The notes: generated by a model from the letters alone, not told the origin. 64,000 bases of DNA from Plantago major (GCA_026545765.1 CM048839.1:2294001-2358000), one strand, 5' to 3'. Positions 21,805-34,204 are shown, counted from the stretch's first letter. Translations and numbers: made by a program.

Positions 21805-22725
21805 AAAGGTATACTTCCTCAAGACTTCACAATAATAGGTATACTTACTCCGTCCCGAATTCAACTTCACGTAGGCCAGACAAAAATTAATTTTAAGGTA
21901 AAAGTGATAAAGTAGTAAGAATAGTGAATAAATTAGAAATAGAGTGAATAAAGTATAAGATAAAATTTCTATTTAAAAAATAAGAAGTTGAAATTGAAAT
22001 GTAAATAAAGAATGCTAAAATTTGAATTCTGGATTGGGGTATTAAGTAACGGTAAAAGAAATAGCCCATAAACTTCAGTCAATTTGGATGAGCCGAGCCC
22101 AAATCTAACCGAGACGCGAAGATCATGTGAAATTGTGAATTGTGATTGACAAGATGGACCGCTCTTTATGCTTGTAATGGGCTGAGCCCAGATGTGTCGT
22201 ATAACAAGCCAGCAAGAGTATAATTCAAATACAACGGATTGACAAGAGTAGTCTGGAACAACCGATGTCCGACTGTGTGATTGTCTTGTCGCGATGTTAT
22301 ACTGACGGTTTAGCACGGAACTTTAACTAACCGTATTTTAATTGAGGTACAATTGATTAATAGTAACTAAATTTTAAATGAGTTGTGAAAATTTGAATTT
22401 GTTACTATAAAGTTAAAAAAACTTGTAGGTTTTATAGAGTAAATTTTTTTAATTAAGGTATTTGTAGGCCTCTTTCAATTAAATTTGTGAAATATATAAG
22501 TTCATCCATTAAAATTATACGACAAACACAAAAAGAAATTCTGTATCAATTAAAATTCCCTCTTAATTCTAATCCAAACAACCTCCTCCTAATGTGCAAA
22601 TACACCATTTATTGGAAGTCCGATGAGTCCAGCTTGCTTAATCATTAATCCGAAATTAATATGTCAAAAGTTCAAGAGAGAATAACATCCTAGACAATTG
22701 TTGATCAGGTTATTTATCCTTAAAA
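21805..22725. other. intergenic spacer
   Basis: A partial CTCCGTCCC-type MITE end occurs near 21848; otherwise no feature recognised. Confidence 0.35.
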
Positions 22726-24178
22726 CTAGTACTAACCCGTGGCGATGCCACGGCGTTGAGTTTCTTTAATAAACAATTGAAGAATAACAGTTTAAATAAA
22801 TTAAGAAATCCAATTAGTCATCGTAATAGTCAAGTATGTATTTATAAATTAAAGTACAAACGATTATACCTTCAACCTCTTAGTATATCTTAGTATATCC
22901 ATGAAGAAAAAGAAAGTGAAAGGATAATTAATTGACAATTGACAAACCGTGCAATGTAATTAAAGTAATAGTCAAATATATATTAAAAAATGAAAGTACA
23001 AAAAGATTTAATTTTCAACCTTCAAATACATCTTCTTCACCTGCAAAGTAAAGCACAATACACACGCAAGTTGTCATTAGAAAATAATTGAGAAAATTTA
23101 TATTGAATGCATTATAATGATATGCACATACCTTAAAGATTACTAAAAACTTCTTTGTAAACAATATTGATTGTTGTGTCTGCGGGGGTGTACTTCTTCA
23201 TCCAGGATTAAAACTTTGAGTCCTTTTCTGCTAGTTACTCTTGAGAATGCAACATACAACTGACCATGACTGAATACGGGTGTGAGAAGATACAAACCAA
23301 CATGTGCTAAGGACTGGCCTTGACTCTTGTTGATTGTCATCATGGCATAGCAAACTGATATAGGGAACTGCCTACGCTGGAATCTAATTGGAAATTTCGT
23401 AACATCTGAAGGTGTCAATACCATGCGAGGTATAAGTACCTTCTGTCCCACATTCTTTCCAGCTATCATCTTTGCCTCTATGACATGCTTCCCGATTGCA
23501 GATACAATCAATCTTGTGCCATTACAGAGTTCGGCGGACTGGTCGATGTTCCTCAAAAGCATTATTGGACAACCAACTTTGAGTCGAATGAGATGGTTTG
23601 GTATAACTGATGCCCTAATAGTATTAAGGAATTCGATTGAATATACATCTTCTCTATTAACGATTTCATCCTCATCTGGACATATGTTGTCACTACTCAT
23701 GAACTCGACCGAATCTCCAGGTAACAGTGACATGATGTAGTCATTAATCTCATGGACTATCTCATTAGTCGGTGCAAGAATTGCCCTGTCCTGGAAATAT
23801 AGACCATCACCAACATGATCTATGAGTGAAGGATATGTGCTACTGACCATGGCAGCAATCGGATCTGGTGCATCACGAATAAGGATATCTTCAGGACCTT
23901 GCCATCATTTGTTGCGCCTACTTGCCCATCTCCAATGCGTAGCAACCATTCGGCAAATTCCCTTGTACTGTCAATCTCGGTAGGTGAGCTGCCAGCCTTG
24001 CCAAAATATAAAATTATTAAATAATGTGTTTGGTCAATATAATTTTTTATCTTTTTAGAAATTGAGCGAACATGCGTAATAATTACATAAGTGCTCATAC
24101 CTGAAGGCGCATATTCTTGGTTAACTTCAAAACACGACATGAACTCCACATTTTTTCGATGAGCATAGGTTAAATTTT
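22726..24178 (-). mobile_element. Helitron 3' part with helicase gene fragment
   Basis: On the minus strand the element ends in a 17-nt hairpin (CCGTGGC, loop of 3, GCCACGG; 22737-22753) followed within 7 nt by the terminal CTAG (22726-22729) and then a T, the canonical Helitron 3' end. Upstream, the open frame 23850-23143 encodes the C-terminal part of a PIF1-like Helitron helicase, with CPIMLLRNID, CNGTRL, INKSQGQSL and LYVAFSRVTS motifs. Further upstream, 24178-24101 encodes VLKLTKNMRLQ followed by a GT donor, and an AG acceptor at 23998-23997 leads into REFAEWLLRIGDG. A frameshift separates that stretch from the main frame near 23880. The Rep nuclease and N-terminal helicase are absent. 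Confidence 0.8.
23143..24178 (-). pseudogene. PIF1-like Helitron helicase, C-terminal fragment
   Basis: Rolling-circle transposon helicase remnant. About the last 270 residues of the family are represented: the NMRL motif, the REFAEWLL segment, then the region ending in the conserved S-x-G-Q-L-Y-V-A-F-S-R helicase signature. It is split by one intron (24100-23997) and one frameshift, and lacks the Walker A and B motifs, so it cannot be active. Confidence 0.85.
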
Positions 24179-24330
24179 CTAGTACTATCGCGTGGCGATG
24201 CCACGGTATAGTTAATTTTAATAATAAATAGAAAGGGATCGACAAATTAAATTAATCGAGAAAATAAAACTTGCAAACAACGTTGACCGTTGTGTCGGTG
24301 GTAGTCCTTCATTCAATACTATATGACATA
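24179..24330 (-). mobile_element. second Helitron 3' end, truncated
   Basis: CTAG at 24179-24182 followed (plus strand) by TACTATCG and the hairpin CGTGGC-GAT-GCCACG (24191-24205). The next 120 bp resemble the stretch just inside the first Helitron end (TTGCAAACAACGTTGACCGT against TTGTAAACAATATTGATTGT), including the end of the helicase frame. It is therefore a second, related Helitron terminus directly abutting the first element's helicase fragment. Confidence 0.65.
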
Positions 24331-24630
24331 GTCTATTTTTATGGTAACTATAAAAATTGTAAAATACGACTCATCAAGATGCATTTGCTTTAAAAGGGGT
24401 AGGATCCAAGCCGAACCCGTTCAAGATCCGACGGGTTGATAACATTATATCGGATCCTCTACCTGTATCTGACCCGTTAATTAGCAACTTATACATGTTA
24501 CTTTTAAAAAAAAAATAGTATCCCTCAAACTCGAGCCAAATAAAATAAAAAGCCTATAACGCAGTTTACAATGTTGACTCCCAACATCCCCGAGGTAGTA
24601 TGTGGTCCCCCACCACACAAATAAGAATTA

Positions 24631-24861
24631 CTCCCTCTGTCCCTAATTCAATTTCCGCATTCCATTTTGAGACGCCTCAATTTCAACTTCACATCGCTTA
24701 AACGGAAAATCTATCTCCTACTTTATTCACCCTCTATCATACTTTTTTCACGATCTCTCCTATTTTATTCAATCTATTTCATACTATTTATCCTACTTTA
24801 CTCACTCTTCTCTTAAAATTTGTGACCGGGCCCGCGGAAAGTTTAATCGGGATGGAGGGAG
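24631..24861. mobile_element. Stowaway-type MITE (231 bp)
   Basis: Ends CTCCCTCTGTCCC and GGGATGGAGGGAG with TA at each flank; the interior is AT-rich and carries the typical TTTGAGACGCCTC motif. Non-coding. Confidence 0.8.
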
Positions 24862-25389
24862 TATTATTTTACAAACATAATTTCACATGTTACGGTAGTT
24901 TCTTGGCACCCACCCCGCACCCCCCCCCTCTTCGAAAAATGTACTTTTCACTAACTTAACCATAAAATGTTGATGTCCGGGTCTTGTTTTATGAAGGTAT
25001 GTAACGGGTTCGAGTATATGCATAACCCGGACGTGAAACTTTTCGAACGGGTTTAAATTCGGGTTGTATGGAACCCGACCCGTTCAAAAGTAAAATGACG
25101 GAACACCCGCGTAGTAAGATATAGACTGGTATGACCTCAACAGTGTATTCGGCTCTTGATAATTGTCATAACTTAGTAAACATGTGTAGAAAAATGTATG
25201 TGTTGGAATCTATAATAGGAATTGTTTATCCTATATATACATATTATATGAAATTTAATATCTTATTGTATATGACCCGCTTGTAAATCAAAATAGTTGT
25301 GAATTCAGTTCATGAGTTAAAATTATAGTATTATTCTTAAAGTCGAGTTCCAAGGTTGCAAATATAAAATTCTTTGAGTTGGTTTACAC

Positions 25390-26450
25390 TCCGAATTGAG
25401 TTCCAAATTTGGAATCCTTTTTTCGATCATTTTACCACAAAACGTGGTTTACTATTCAAATTAAAGTTTTCAAGCTGTAATTATCTTATTTTCAAAGTTG
25501 GTTTATACATCGAATTTAGTTGTCAAATTCAAATTACGTACCCCATTCTTAGATAATATTTCCATACATTGTGGTTTGCCCTTTCATTAGAGTCCTAAAG
25601 TTGTAATTACCTTATTATTAAAGTTGGTCTGAGTTCCAAATGTGCAATTAACTATTCCAAATAATGAGCTTTACCTTTCAATATAGTCTCCAAGTTATAA
25701 CTATCACATTTTTGTAGTTGTTTTGCCCTTCAAATGGAGTTCTCAATTAAGAATTACTTCATTCTTAAAGATGAGATTAACCTTTGAATTGAATTTTCAA
25801 GTTAAAATTATCTCATTGTTAAAGTGTGTTTACCCTTTGAATTGAGTTCCTGAGGAATTTATCTATTTCTTCCAATAATTTTTTCATATAGTGTGGTTTA
25901 CTATTCAAATAGAGTTCTCAAGTTGGATTTATCCCTTTTTAAGAGTTGCTTTTAACTTCAAATTGAGTTTTCAAATTGCAATGATCCCATTCTTAGAATT
26001 TTGTTTGCTTTCACGTTGAGCTCCCATGTAGGAACTATCTAATTCTAAAATTTGAGCTTACCATTCGAACTAACTTTTCAAGTTTTTTTTTTTATTTTAT
26101 CTAATTGTTATAGTTGATTTGTCATACTAATTGATTTCCCTAGTTAGAATTATCCCATTTTTTTAGTTGAGTTTACTTTCGAATTAAGTTCCTGTGCTTG
26201 AATCATCCTTCATTAGAGTATTTTTTCCATATAATGTGGTTTATTATCCGAATAGAGTTTCCAAGTTGTAATTATCTCATTCTTATAGTTTATTTGACCT
26301 TGGAATTGAGTTCCCACGTTCGAATTATCTCATTCATAAAGTTGAATTTTACTTTTCGAGTTGAGTTTCCAAGTTTGGATTATCCCATTCATAAAGTTCA
26401 TTTACGCCTCGAATTGAGTTCCTAAATTGAAATTATCTCTTACTTAGCCA
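25390..26450 (+). repeat. degenerate tandem array, about 18 units of 45-75 bp
   Basis: The motif GAATTGAGTTCCCAAGTTG followed by AATTATCCCATTCTTAAAGT and TTGRTTTACCTT recurs at least 18 times (for example at 25397, 25631, 25734, 25840, 25963, 26129, 26253, 26305, 26411) with many substitutions and uneven spacing. No coding sequence. It looks like an old minisatellite or satellite remnant. Confidence 0.7.
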
Positions 26451-28279
26451 TATCAGATTTTTCAAAACCGACCCCTGCTAAATGGTCTTTTGTTTAGATT
26501 AGTACTCACAGTTCAAACAATTACAAATGATTCCAAATTTATAATGTAACAAACCCAAAAAGTCAAAGATTATCTAATTTTATTTAATTTTATAATAATT
26601 TTTTCTATTCTAACTTTTCTTTTAGTCTTCTCCTATAATTTCAAATATTCAACACTTTTTTCTATTTTATGCTACTCAAATATTCAAAACTTTTTTTTCA
26701 ATTTATATCTTATAATTGGTGTCTATGTATTCGTTTCGTCGCGATGAATCCAAAAACATATGTTCAAAATATTTTTCGAAATTTTGCAGATAAAGTTATA
26801 TGAAATTTAATAAAAACTACATATGTAGTGAACATACTAAAAATATAAATAGTGGAAGTTATTAAGTGCATTGCATTGTCAAAAATAAAATGTTCCATAA
26901 CTTATTTTCCATATTTAGAATTTACAAAACCAATAGATCTCATTTAACAATTTGATTTTTGATTTTAATATATAAATAATTTATTTAATTAATAATAATA
27001 TATAAGATTGGTGTCTATGGATTCGTCTTGTCGTAGTGAATCTAAATATTTGTTCAAAATATTTTTCTGAGTTTTGCAGATAAAGTTATATATGATTTAA
27101 TAAAAACTATGTATACAGTTAACATACCAAAAATATATAGTACACTTCTAAATTACTATTTTCTTTTTAATTTAATTTTGTGAATAAAACTCAATAAAAT
27201 TCAAAGAGACATGCCACATAGAATTTTGCATATGTGGCATGCCTCTTTATTGAGATAGGTCACCAATTTTATTATATATTTAGATTTTATACGAGACCAA
27301 TTATCAGCCAACTTAGTTTCTAACCTAACAATTACAACACTATATGGACAAGGTACAAGCTTGTTTGAAACAGGTCCTCTATCTCTTCGTTTTCTCACTT
27401 CATGAGTCCTTATCGTCTCTATGTTCGATAATCTGCAATTCTTCATTCAAGTTCTCCATAAACATCATCACGTCCCCAATAAAGTCCAGTACAGTTGACT
27501 TTTACACGAACTGCATTGGTAGCGTCTGGGGTACTTGAGAAGGCAAGTATAGAACTTTTCAACAAAATTAGAATCATTTTCCTCTAAGTGTTATTCGTCC
27601 CCATTACTAGTGTTAATTGGGTTACAGCAAATCGGTTTGAGGATACGAAGAATCCCAGAGAATGTATGCATGTTTAACTACGAATTGTATTATTGGAGTT
27701 AAACTCAAGAACTTGAATAAGAAGACAAAAGAAATGTTACATAAACAATTACTATATATATTGTTCGTGCAGCATAGAGGAGAGATTGAGAGTTCTCAAG
27801 TTCTCGTGTGCTTGAAATATGGAGCAACCCTTATGTGTCAAAAACGACACAACTCTACACAAAGTGAATTAATTTATTTATTATTTATAAATTTTATATG
27901 GGCCAAAGTGTAATAGATTATATTACTTCACAATTTTCAAAGTCCAACTTGTGATACATTAATTATCTATCTATTTCAATATTTATTATTGAAAATCCTC
28001 CACACTCCAGCTTTAATGCAATACACCATTACTTTCACACTTCCCTATATCATGATATACTACCTAATTATGTTTTAGAGGTTGCACAACGCACATTAAA
28101 TATTGCACTGTACAACACACTAGAGCAACTACCGTATCTCAGCATGACATTTTCGTAGTTCGCGTGCATGTGTGTTCTTTATTTATTGCACTGCGCGTCA
28201 ACTGTCAAATTAGCATTTCTAGTTCATTCATTCTTCTGCAACTACAAGTTTACAACATTTCTGTTGCTGGTTGCTATTG
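26451..28279. other. spacer upstream of HSP70-A
   Basis: AT-rich. A segment is repeated with divergence at 26710-26860 and 27005-27140 (GGTGTCTATGRATTCGTYT and ATAAAGTTATATRWRATTTA). At 27191-27253 an inverted repeat (TCAATAAA...GCCACATA / TATGTGGC...TTTATTGA) forms a hairpin. The last 150-200 bp are the promoter and 5' leader of HSP70-A; I see no convincing heat-shock element. Confidence 0.4.
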
Positions 28280-30566
28280 ATGGCGGGAGAAGGTGAAGGA
28301 GTGGCTATCGGGATCGACTTGGGCACGACTTACTCTTGTGTTGGTTTTTGGCAGCAAGGTCGGGTTGAGATCATTGCCAATGACCAGGGAAACCGTACCA
28401 CACCATCTGTCGTTGCTTTTAATGATACTTGTCGCCTCATCGGTGATGCTGCCTACAACCAGCTCGCCTGGAACCCGATCAACACCGTCTTTGGTAATTC
28501 ACATTACCCTTACTCATCATGTTTTATATCTATCTACATTGTTTTGCATAAGAATAATCTGTATATTGATGCAATTCACCTATTTTGATTTGTTTGGAGC
28601 TATTAAAACGAGTCGGGTTTTAAGAAATATGTGGAGTAATATAATGTAGTTGAAACAATTGCAAAACAGCTTGGTTACAGATTAAGTAAACTCTAACTCT
28701 ATAAAGTTTGGAATATCTGTTTATATATAGTAGTATTTGTTTTTTTTCTGGAATATTTCGATTCTTGTTCTGATTGTTTATGATTTAAACATGTGTAGTC
28801 CCCCTAAAGGCTAAAGTATAGGATCTTGGAATGTACTCTATTTCTTTTCTTGCTCAGAAAAATCAAACCTGGTTGTCTACTGGGATGATTTATAGTATAT
28901 GTGTGTAGTGTTGAATTGGTTTTGGATCGGATTATATACTGCAGATGCAAAACGGTTAATTGGTCGAAGATTCAGTGACGCATCAGTTCAAAGTGACTTG
29001 AAGCTCTGGCCCTTCAAGGTCACTCCAGGTAATGCTGACAAGCCCATGATTGCTCTCTCTTACAAAGGTCGAATGAAACAATTTTCTGCTGAGGAAATCT
29101 CGTCCATGGTCCTTGTCAAGATGAAAGAAATCGCTGAGGCTTATCTTGGAACTACTGTTAAAAATGCTGTTGTCACGGTTCCTGCCTATTTCAACGACGC
29201 TCAGCGCAAGGCCACTATGGATGCTGGAGCTATTGCTGGACTTAATGTCATGCGTATCATTAACGAACCCACAGCAGCAGCTATTGCTTATGGTATAGGG
29301 TTAGACAGTAGGGGCAGCAGTGTTGGAGAGGGCTCAGAGAGGAATGTGCTTATTTTCGACCTTGGTGGTGGTACTTTTGACGTCACCATTTTGGTCATTG
29401 ATGGGGATTTCTTTGAAGTGAAGGCTACTGCTGGTGACACGCATCTTGGAGGAGTGGATTTTGATAACAAAATGGTGAACCATTTCGTTACGGAATTCCA
29501 GAAGAGGCACGGGGAGGATATTAGTGGAATCCCAAAATGTATGAGGAAATTGAGAACTGCGTGTGAAAGAGCAAAGAGGATTCTCTCGTCCACTGCTGAA
29601 GCGTATGTAGAAATTGGCTCTATATACGAGGGCATTGACTTATACTCGTCCATTACACGTGCAAAATTTGAGGAACTTAACATGGATTATTTCAGGAAGT
29701 GTATGGGGACTGTCGAGAAGTGTTTAAGGGATGCAAAGATAAATAAAAGCAGTGTACATGATGTTGTTGTTGTTGGTGGATCATCTAGGATTCCGAAAGT
29801 TCAAAATCTATTGCAGGATTACTTCAATGGGAAAGCGCTCTGCATGAGGGTTCACCCTGATGAAGCTGTTGCTTATGGCGCTTCTATATACGCAGCAATT
29901 TTAAGTGGTGAAATTGTAAATGAAAATTTGCGGAATGTACTTCTTCTGGATGTTGCCCCATTGTCTCTTGGTATCGAAGTTAAGGGAGGAGTCATGGATG
30001 TTGTTATTCCAAGAAACACAAAAATCCCAACCACAAAGAAAGGAATTTTCACAACTGTGGAAGATAATCAGAGGAGTATAGAGTTTCAGGTTATCGAAGG
30101 TGAGAGAATAAGAGCGAAAAATAACAATATGCTTGGTAAATTCGAGCTCAAAGGAGTCGAAGAAGGCCTGAGGGGCATTCCAGAGGTCAAGGTATGTTTT
30201 GACATAGATGCTCATGGCATCTTGAAGGTATCTGCTCAGGATGAAACAACAAGGAAGAAGAAAAAGCTTAAAATCACAAATGATAAGGGTAGATTGTCCA
30301 AAGAAGAGATTGAGAGAATGGTTCAGGAAGCTGCTATCTTTAAAGCTGAGGATGAGTATGAGAAGATGAAAGTGGATGCGATGAATGATCTGGAGAATTA
30401 CGTGTATGATATGAGGAACACGAGTCGGGATCAGAAGTTTGCTTCGAAGCTTCTGCCAGCTGATAAGAAACGAGCCGAGGATGCATTTTCGATTACTCTC
30501 AAGTGGTTGGACAGGAATCAGGCTGCTGAAGCTCATGAGTTCAAAGATAAGAAGAATGAGCTATAG
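28280..30566 (+). CDS. HSP70: cytosolic-type HSP70 lacking the C-terminal EEVD tail (HSP70-A)
   Basis: ATP-dependent chaperone of the cytosolic/nuclear HSP70 family. Coding exons 28280-28493 and 28945-30566 (214+1622 bp; 611 aa); the intron splits the Asp codon of ..NTVF-D-AKRL, the position used by plant cytosolic HSP70 genes. Family signatures are present: IDLGTTYS near the start, [12 protein letters not shown], and [13 protein letters not shown]. The substrate-binding domain is present but divergent (for example [14 protein letters not shown]). After the kinase-like domain linker there is a GSERN-type insertion in the loop [16 protein letters not shown]. The protein stops at KDKKNEL, about 40 residues short of a normal HSP70, so the G-rich tail and EEVD co-chaperone motif are absent. 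Just past the stop the same frame continues with WKPIMAR, matching the end of HSP70-B. KNEL is not an ER signal here because there is no signal peptide. Confidence 0.92.
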
Positions 30567-30844
30567 TGTATGTGGAAGCCAATTATGGCCAGAATCCATC
30601 ATTGAAGATGATAAAATCTTCTGATATTAGTATTATGTTTTGCTTTTTCTACAAGTACTGATCTCTAGCTTTTTTTGTGATGAACTGATTTCCACCCATT
30701 AATAGACTTAAATGGAGTTACAATTCCTGCATTAGCTTTATGAATTTCCTGGCTATCAGTTCTTCTGTTATCTGAAATTATTGATCCGCCTATATTTATG
30801 AAATGGAAAGCAGCAGCAGAAGAAAAACAACATTCCTCATTCGT

Positions 30845-30930
30845 ATAGATGATTCAGTTGGTTAAAATAGAGAGTAATAGTTACTCTAAGTGATAGGTTT
30901 AAACCTCCAGGAGAAGCGGTTGTGTTATAT
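30845..30930 (+). repeat. tRNA-like (SINE-type) fragment
   Basis: GATTCAGTTGGTTAAAATAG followed about 30 nt later by AGGTTTAAACCTCC resembles the A and B box spacing of a tRNA-derived SINE. No defined end is seen. Weak. Confidence 0.25.
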
Positions 30931-31032
30931 GCTTTTAAGATTATTGAACTAAATGCAATTGAACTTCAATTGTATGGAAAGCAAACAGAACAAAACAAAT
31001 GGGAAAAACACCACAATTTCTTCCAGATCTCA

Positions 31033-31952
31033 TCACTTGGGCGCTGCGTAAACCTTCTGCGTAACCGGGCGGGCCAAGATCTCGCACCAGGCGCTAACAT
31101 GGGGGCGGTCCTCGAACAAGCTCTTGACCTTAGTCTTGAACAAGTTGAACACAATTGGAACATGATGAAGATCAGCAAGTGTGTAGGAGTCTCCTGCCAA
31201 GTACTTGCATTGGGCCAGGCAGGCCTCGTAAATGTCAAGAACCGTGGCCAATTGAGCTGAAAGTTGCTCAACCACGGCCTCATCGGTCTGCATACCCTTC
31301 ATGGGCTTGATCAGGATCTCAAAGCTCAGCTTTTGGCCTGCAGCGTCGAATTTATGTGCCTCTACTTCGAGCCAGACGGAGATGGTTCCGTTCTTCTTTG
31401 GATCTTCGGACATGAGTGGCGTTCCCTTGTCGTGGTATGCTTCGCAAATGTATTTCGTGATTGCTCTTGATTCTGGAATTCAGGTTCACAATAGAAAACA
31501 GCGTGAATATAACAACAGAACGAAATTGTAATAGACGTAGCTATTTTTGTTAATGGAAAAACAAAATTGTATAGACTCCATATTATTGTGACACTTTTAT
31601 TATAGTATTACTCTATCGGTAACAAAAGTTGCATCCATGAAATATGTGAACAAGATTGTTAAGAGAGGGAAATTTACCGAAGAGTGTCAAGTCTCCGTCT
31701 TCAAAAGCGGGCACTTGACCAAATGGCTACAGGAAAAAGAAAAATAATTGAGAAGCCGACATAGAAGTTTTAATTTTTAGATGAGATTAAAACATGCTTA
31801 CGTGAAGTGAGACATGAGCCTCCTTCTTGTGTTGGCCAGTTTGTAAATCGAAGAAAACGAATTCGTGATCGAGATCTTTCTCGGCCAAGCAGAGAAGAAC
31901 TCTGTTGGTGGCTAGCAGAGGAAAAATGATGACCATGGACCTTGACTGCCAT
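31033..31952 (-). pseudogene. GSTF: phi-class GST copy 7, frameshifted in exon 1
   Basis: The exon layout is conserved (31952-31802, 31726-31678, 31472-31033) with GT-AG sites, and exons 2 and 3 read as a normal phi GST closely matching copy 8. Exon 1 is 151 bp against 147 bp in copy 8: the stretch coding AVKRVLL in copy 8 is replaced here by sequence with four extra bases (GCTAGCCACCAACAGAG), so the frame is lost right after the active-site loop and the remainder reads out of frame. Exon 3 also lacks one Glu codon (AWCEILARP against AWCEEILARP). It is very likely non-functional unless translation begins downstream. A TATA box is retained at 32031-32038, so it may still be transcribed. Confidence 0.85.
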
Positions 31953-32030
31953 AACCAGAGCTGATTATTAAAGCAGGATTGGGTTCTTTCTTTATGGTTT
32001 TGGGATACAAATGGAAGAAGACAAGCAGGA

Positions 32031-32038
32031 TATTTATA
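32031..32038 (-). promoter_or_regulatory. TATA box of GSTF copy 7
   Basis: TATAAATA on the minus strand about 80 bp upstream of the ATG; the same motif stands at the same distance in copy 8. Confidence 0.6.
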
Positions 32039-32545
32039 CTGTTACTTGTTAGCCAGGTGTGAATAATATCTTGAATGTGATTTATTCTTTCTTTTTGTTA
32101 AACTAGTTTATGTTCACGCAAAATCGCGTGCAAAATATTTAAAGTCCTACAACGATTGTATTAATATTATTAAATGTTGCTATATCATTGAACAAATCTT
32201 AAGTTAAAATTTGTTCTTTGCTAGTTGCTATTAATAATTCATTATAAAACAAAACATATACTACATCATACCAATAATTGACAATTTATATGCACTACAA
32301 TATATACTAGACTGCTATTACGCATTTTGTAAACCAAATCTCACATTAAAATTTTGAATAATTTTTTAATCGATATTGACCATAAATTATTATTATAGAA
32401 GTAGTTTTTGATAGTATATTATATGCTAATAAAAGTACAATTCACGAAACTTCATAATATAATTTTATTCAATTTTTTCACATACAATTTAGAAGTAATA
32501 TGTGATTAAATTCAACTTTAAAATGATAAAATCTCAAATATGATA

Positions 32546-32793
32546 CTCCTTCCGGTCCATTAAAAACTTCCTAGGCTCTTACTTTCTCTTGTGTGGGATA
32601 TTAATGTTAATAAAGTAGTAAGTGGTTGATAAAGTATGAAAGAATGAAGAAAATGATGATAAAGACTAAAGTAGGAAAGAGAAATAATAAAGAATTAATT
32701 AGTGGGATAGAAAGTTTCCTAATTTGGGTTAGAAAGTTTGTAGTGGTACTCCAAATAAAAAAAGTTAGGAAGTTTTTATTGGACCAGAGAGAG
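32546..32793. mobile_element. Stowaway-type MITE (248 bp)
   Basis: Inverted ends CTCCTTCCGGTCCATTAAAA and TTTTATTGGACCAGAGAGAG with TA at both sides. Non-coding. Confidence 0.8.
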
Positions 32794-33126
32794 TATTTGA
32801 TTATGGTTAAAACTACAAGTTTTACCACTAAAAATGGATAATACGGGAATGAGGAAGTATAATTAAATAAATTCTAACGCTTTTTTGCGAATTTGGCTAT
32901 GTAGATGGAATATAATTATATGATGGTATAAAATTCTTTGAATCAATCTGGCAGATGTCTTTCGGTATAACTAGCCCTATCAATTTTAGGTTTTGGATCG
33001 GATTTGAATAGGTTCATAATTGATCTTGACTCAAAAATGATTCAGATCTTAAAATGATCATTTTTGTGGTTCTAAAATGATTCGGATCCAGATCCGGATC
33101 TGAATCCGATCCATATGGAACCATGT

Positions 33127-33334
33127 ATCCACAAAATGAGTCACTTATTGACTCACTTTGAATCCACAAATTATATTAGTGATATATTTTATTTCGGGCC
33201 CTTGGTAGTGGAGGTAGGTTGTTGTGGTGCCCAAAATGTTTATTATTATTTCACTAATATAGATTTTTTCATGTTTTAAGGTTTTTTTTTTTTATGTGGA
33301 TCCAAGGTGAGTCAATAAGTGACTCATTTGTGGT
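33127..33334. repeat. imperfect inverted repeat, 40-bp arms
   Basis: Arms 33127-33169 and 33294-33334 are near-complements (shared core AATGAGTCACTTATTGACTC), separated by about 125 bp. Could be the ends of a small foldback element; no target duplication identified. The surroundings (32.8-34.1 kb) contain no gene; 33360-33480 resembles 12729-12800. Confidence 0.6.
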
Positions 33335-34204
33335 TCTATTATGAATTATTTAGGCTTTGTTCTCTTCATCTGAAAATTCATTAATTTCAGTTCAATTTAG
33401 TTCAGTTCACATTTGTTTAGTTGAATTTTATAATACACTTCACTTCACTTCAGTTAAGATCAGTTCAGTTCTGAATGAAGCCTTAGCGGATCAGTAGGAT
33501 TTTATTTTGATATTGGTTTTGGATCACAACTAAGTGACTATTTGAGAAGCAATTAAAGTGGACTCGGGTTTTAATTGGATTTTAATCGTGAATAGTAACT
33601 AAATTATAATTGGGTTTTGAAAAATTGTGTTTGAGATGGAATTAAAGTTTTATAGGTTTTATACGGTTGTTATATAAGGTGTGTAAGAGTGAAGTGATGT
33701 GTGTAAAAGTTTTTAAGATAATTTGATTGGTTTAAGATTGTTATAATTAATAAATGTAATTGAATAATTTAAAAGTGCAGGTTGAATGAATAAAGTAAGA
33801 GAAAGAGAGAATAAAGTAGGAAATGGAACGAATAAATTATGAGATAGTGTAAATCGGAGAGACCAATTCAACATTACATATTTAATTACAATCATCATAT
33901 GTTTAACTTCAAACATCGTGTGTATAATAAACTTACATTATATGTATAATTTTAATATGTAGTGTTTGTAACTAAACATGCGATATTTGTGATAAAATAT
34001 GCGATGTTTGATTTGGTTTCTCCGAAATTCAGTCTCTCACGAAAGCTACTCAGTTAGTTAATAGTCAAAGATCATAAAAGTCAAATTGCAAGGAACGACA
34101 ATAAAATGTCATATTTATGAGAATGTGAAAGGAACCCAGTGAAGCATCAAAAGCAAACAGAACAGAACAAATGGGAAAAACACCACAATTTCTTCCAAAT
34201 CTCA

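Noticed and set aside
27201-27446. Open frame of 81 aa on the minus strand
   Set aside because: Ends in an inverted repeat, has no splice context and no recognisable domain.
28293-30536. Open frames opposite to or out of frame with HSP70-A, and similarly in HSP70-B
   Set aside because: Shadows of a strongly coding sequence; the true frame has all HSP70 signatures.
30555-30566. C-terminal KNEL of HSP70-A as an ER-retention signal
   Set aside because: The protein has no signal peptide and groups with cytosolic HSP70; the ending results from an early stop.
30966-31283. Open frames on both strands over GSTF exon 3 of copies 7 and 8
   Set aside because: They overlap a well-conserved GST exon in the correct frame.
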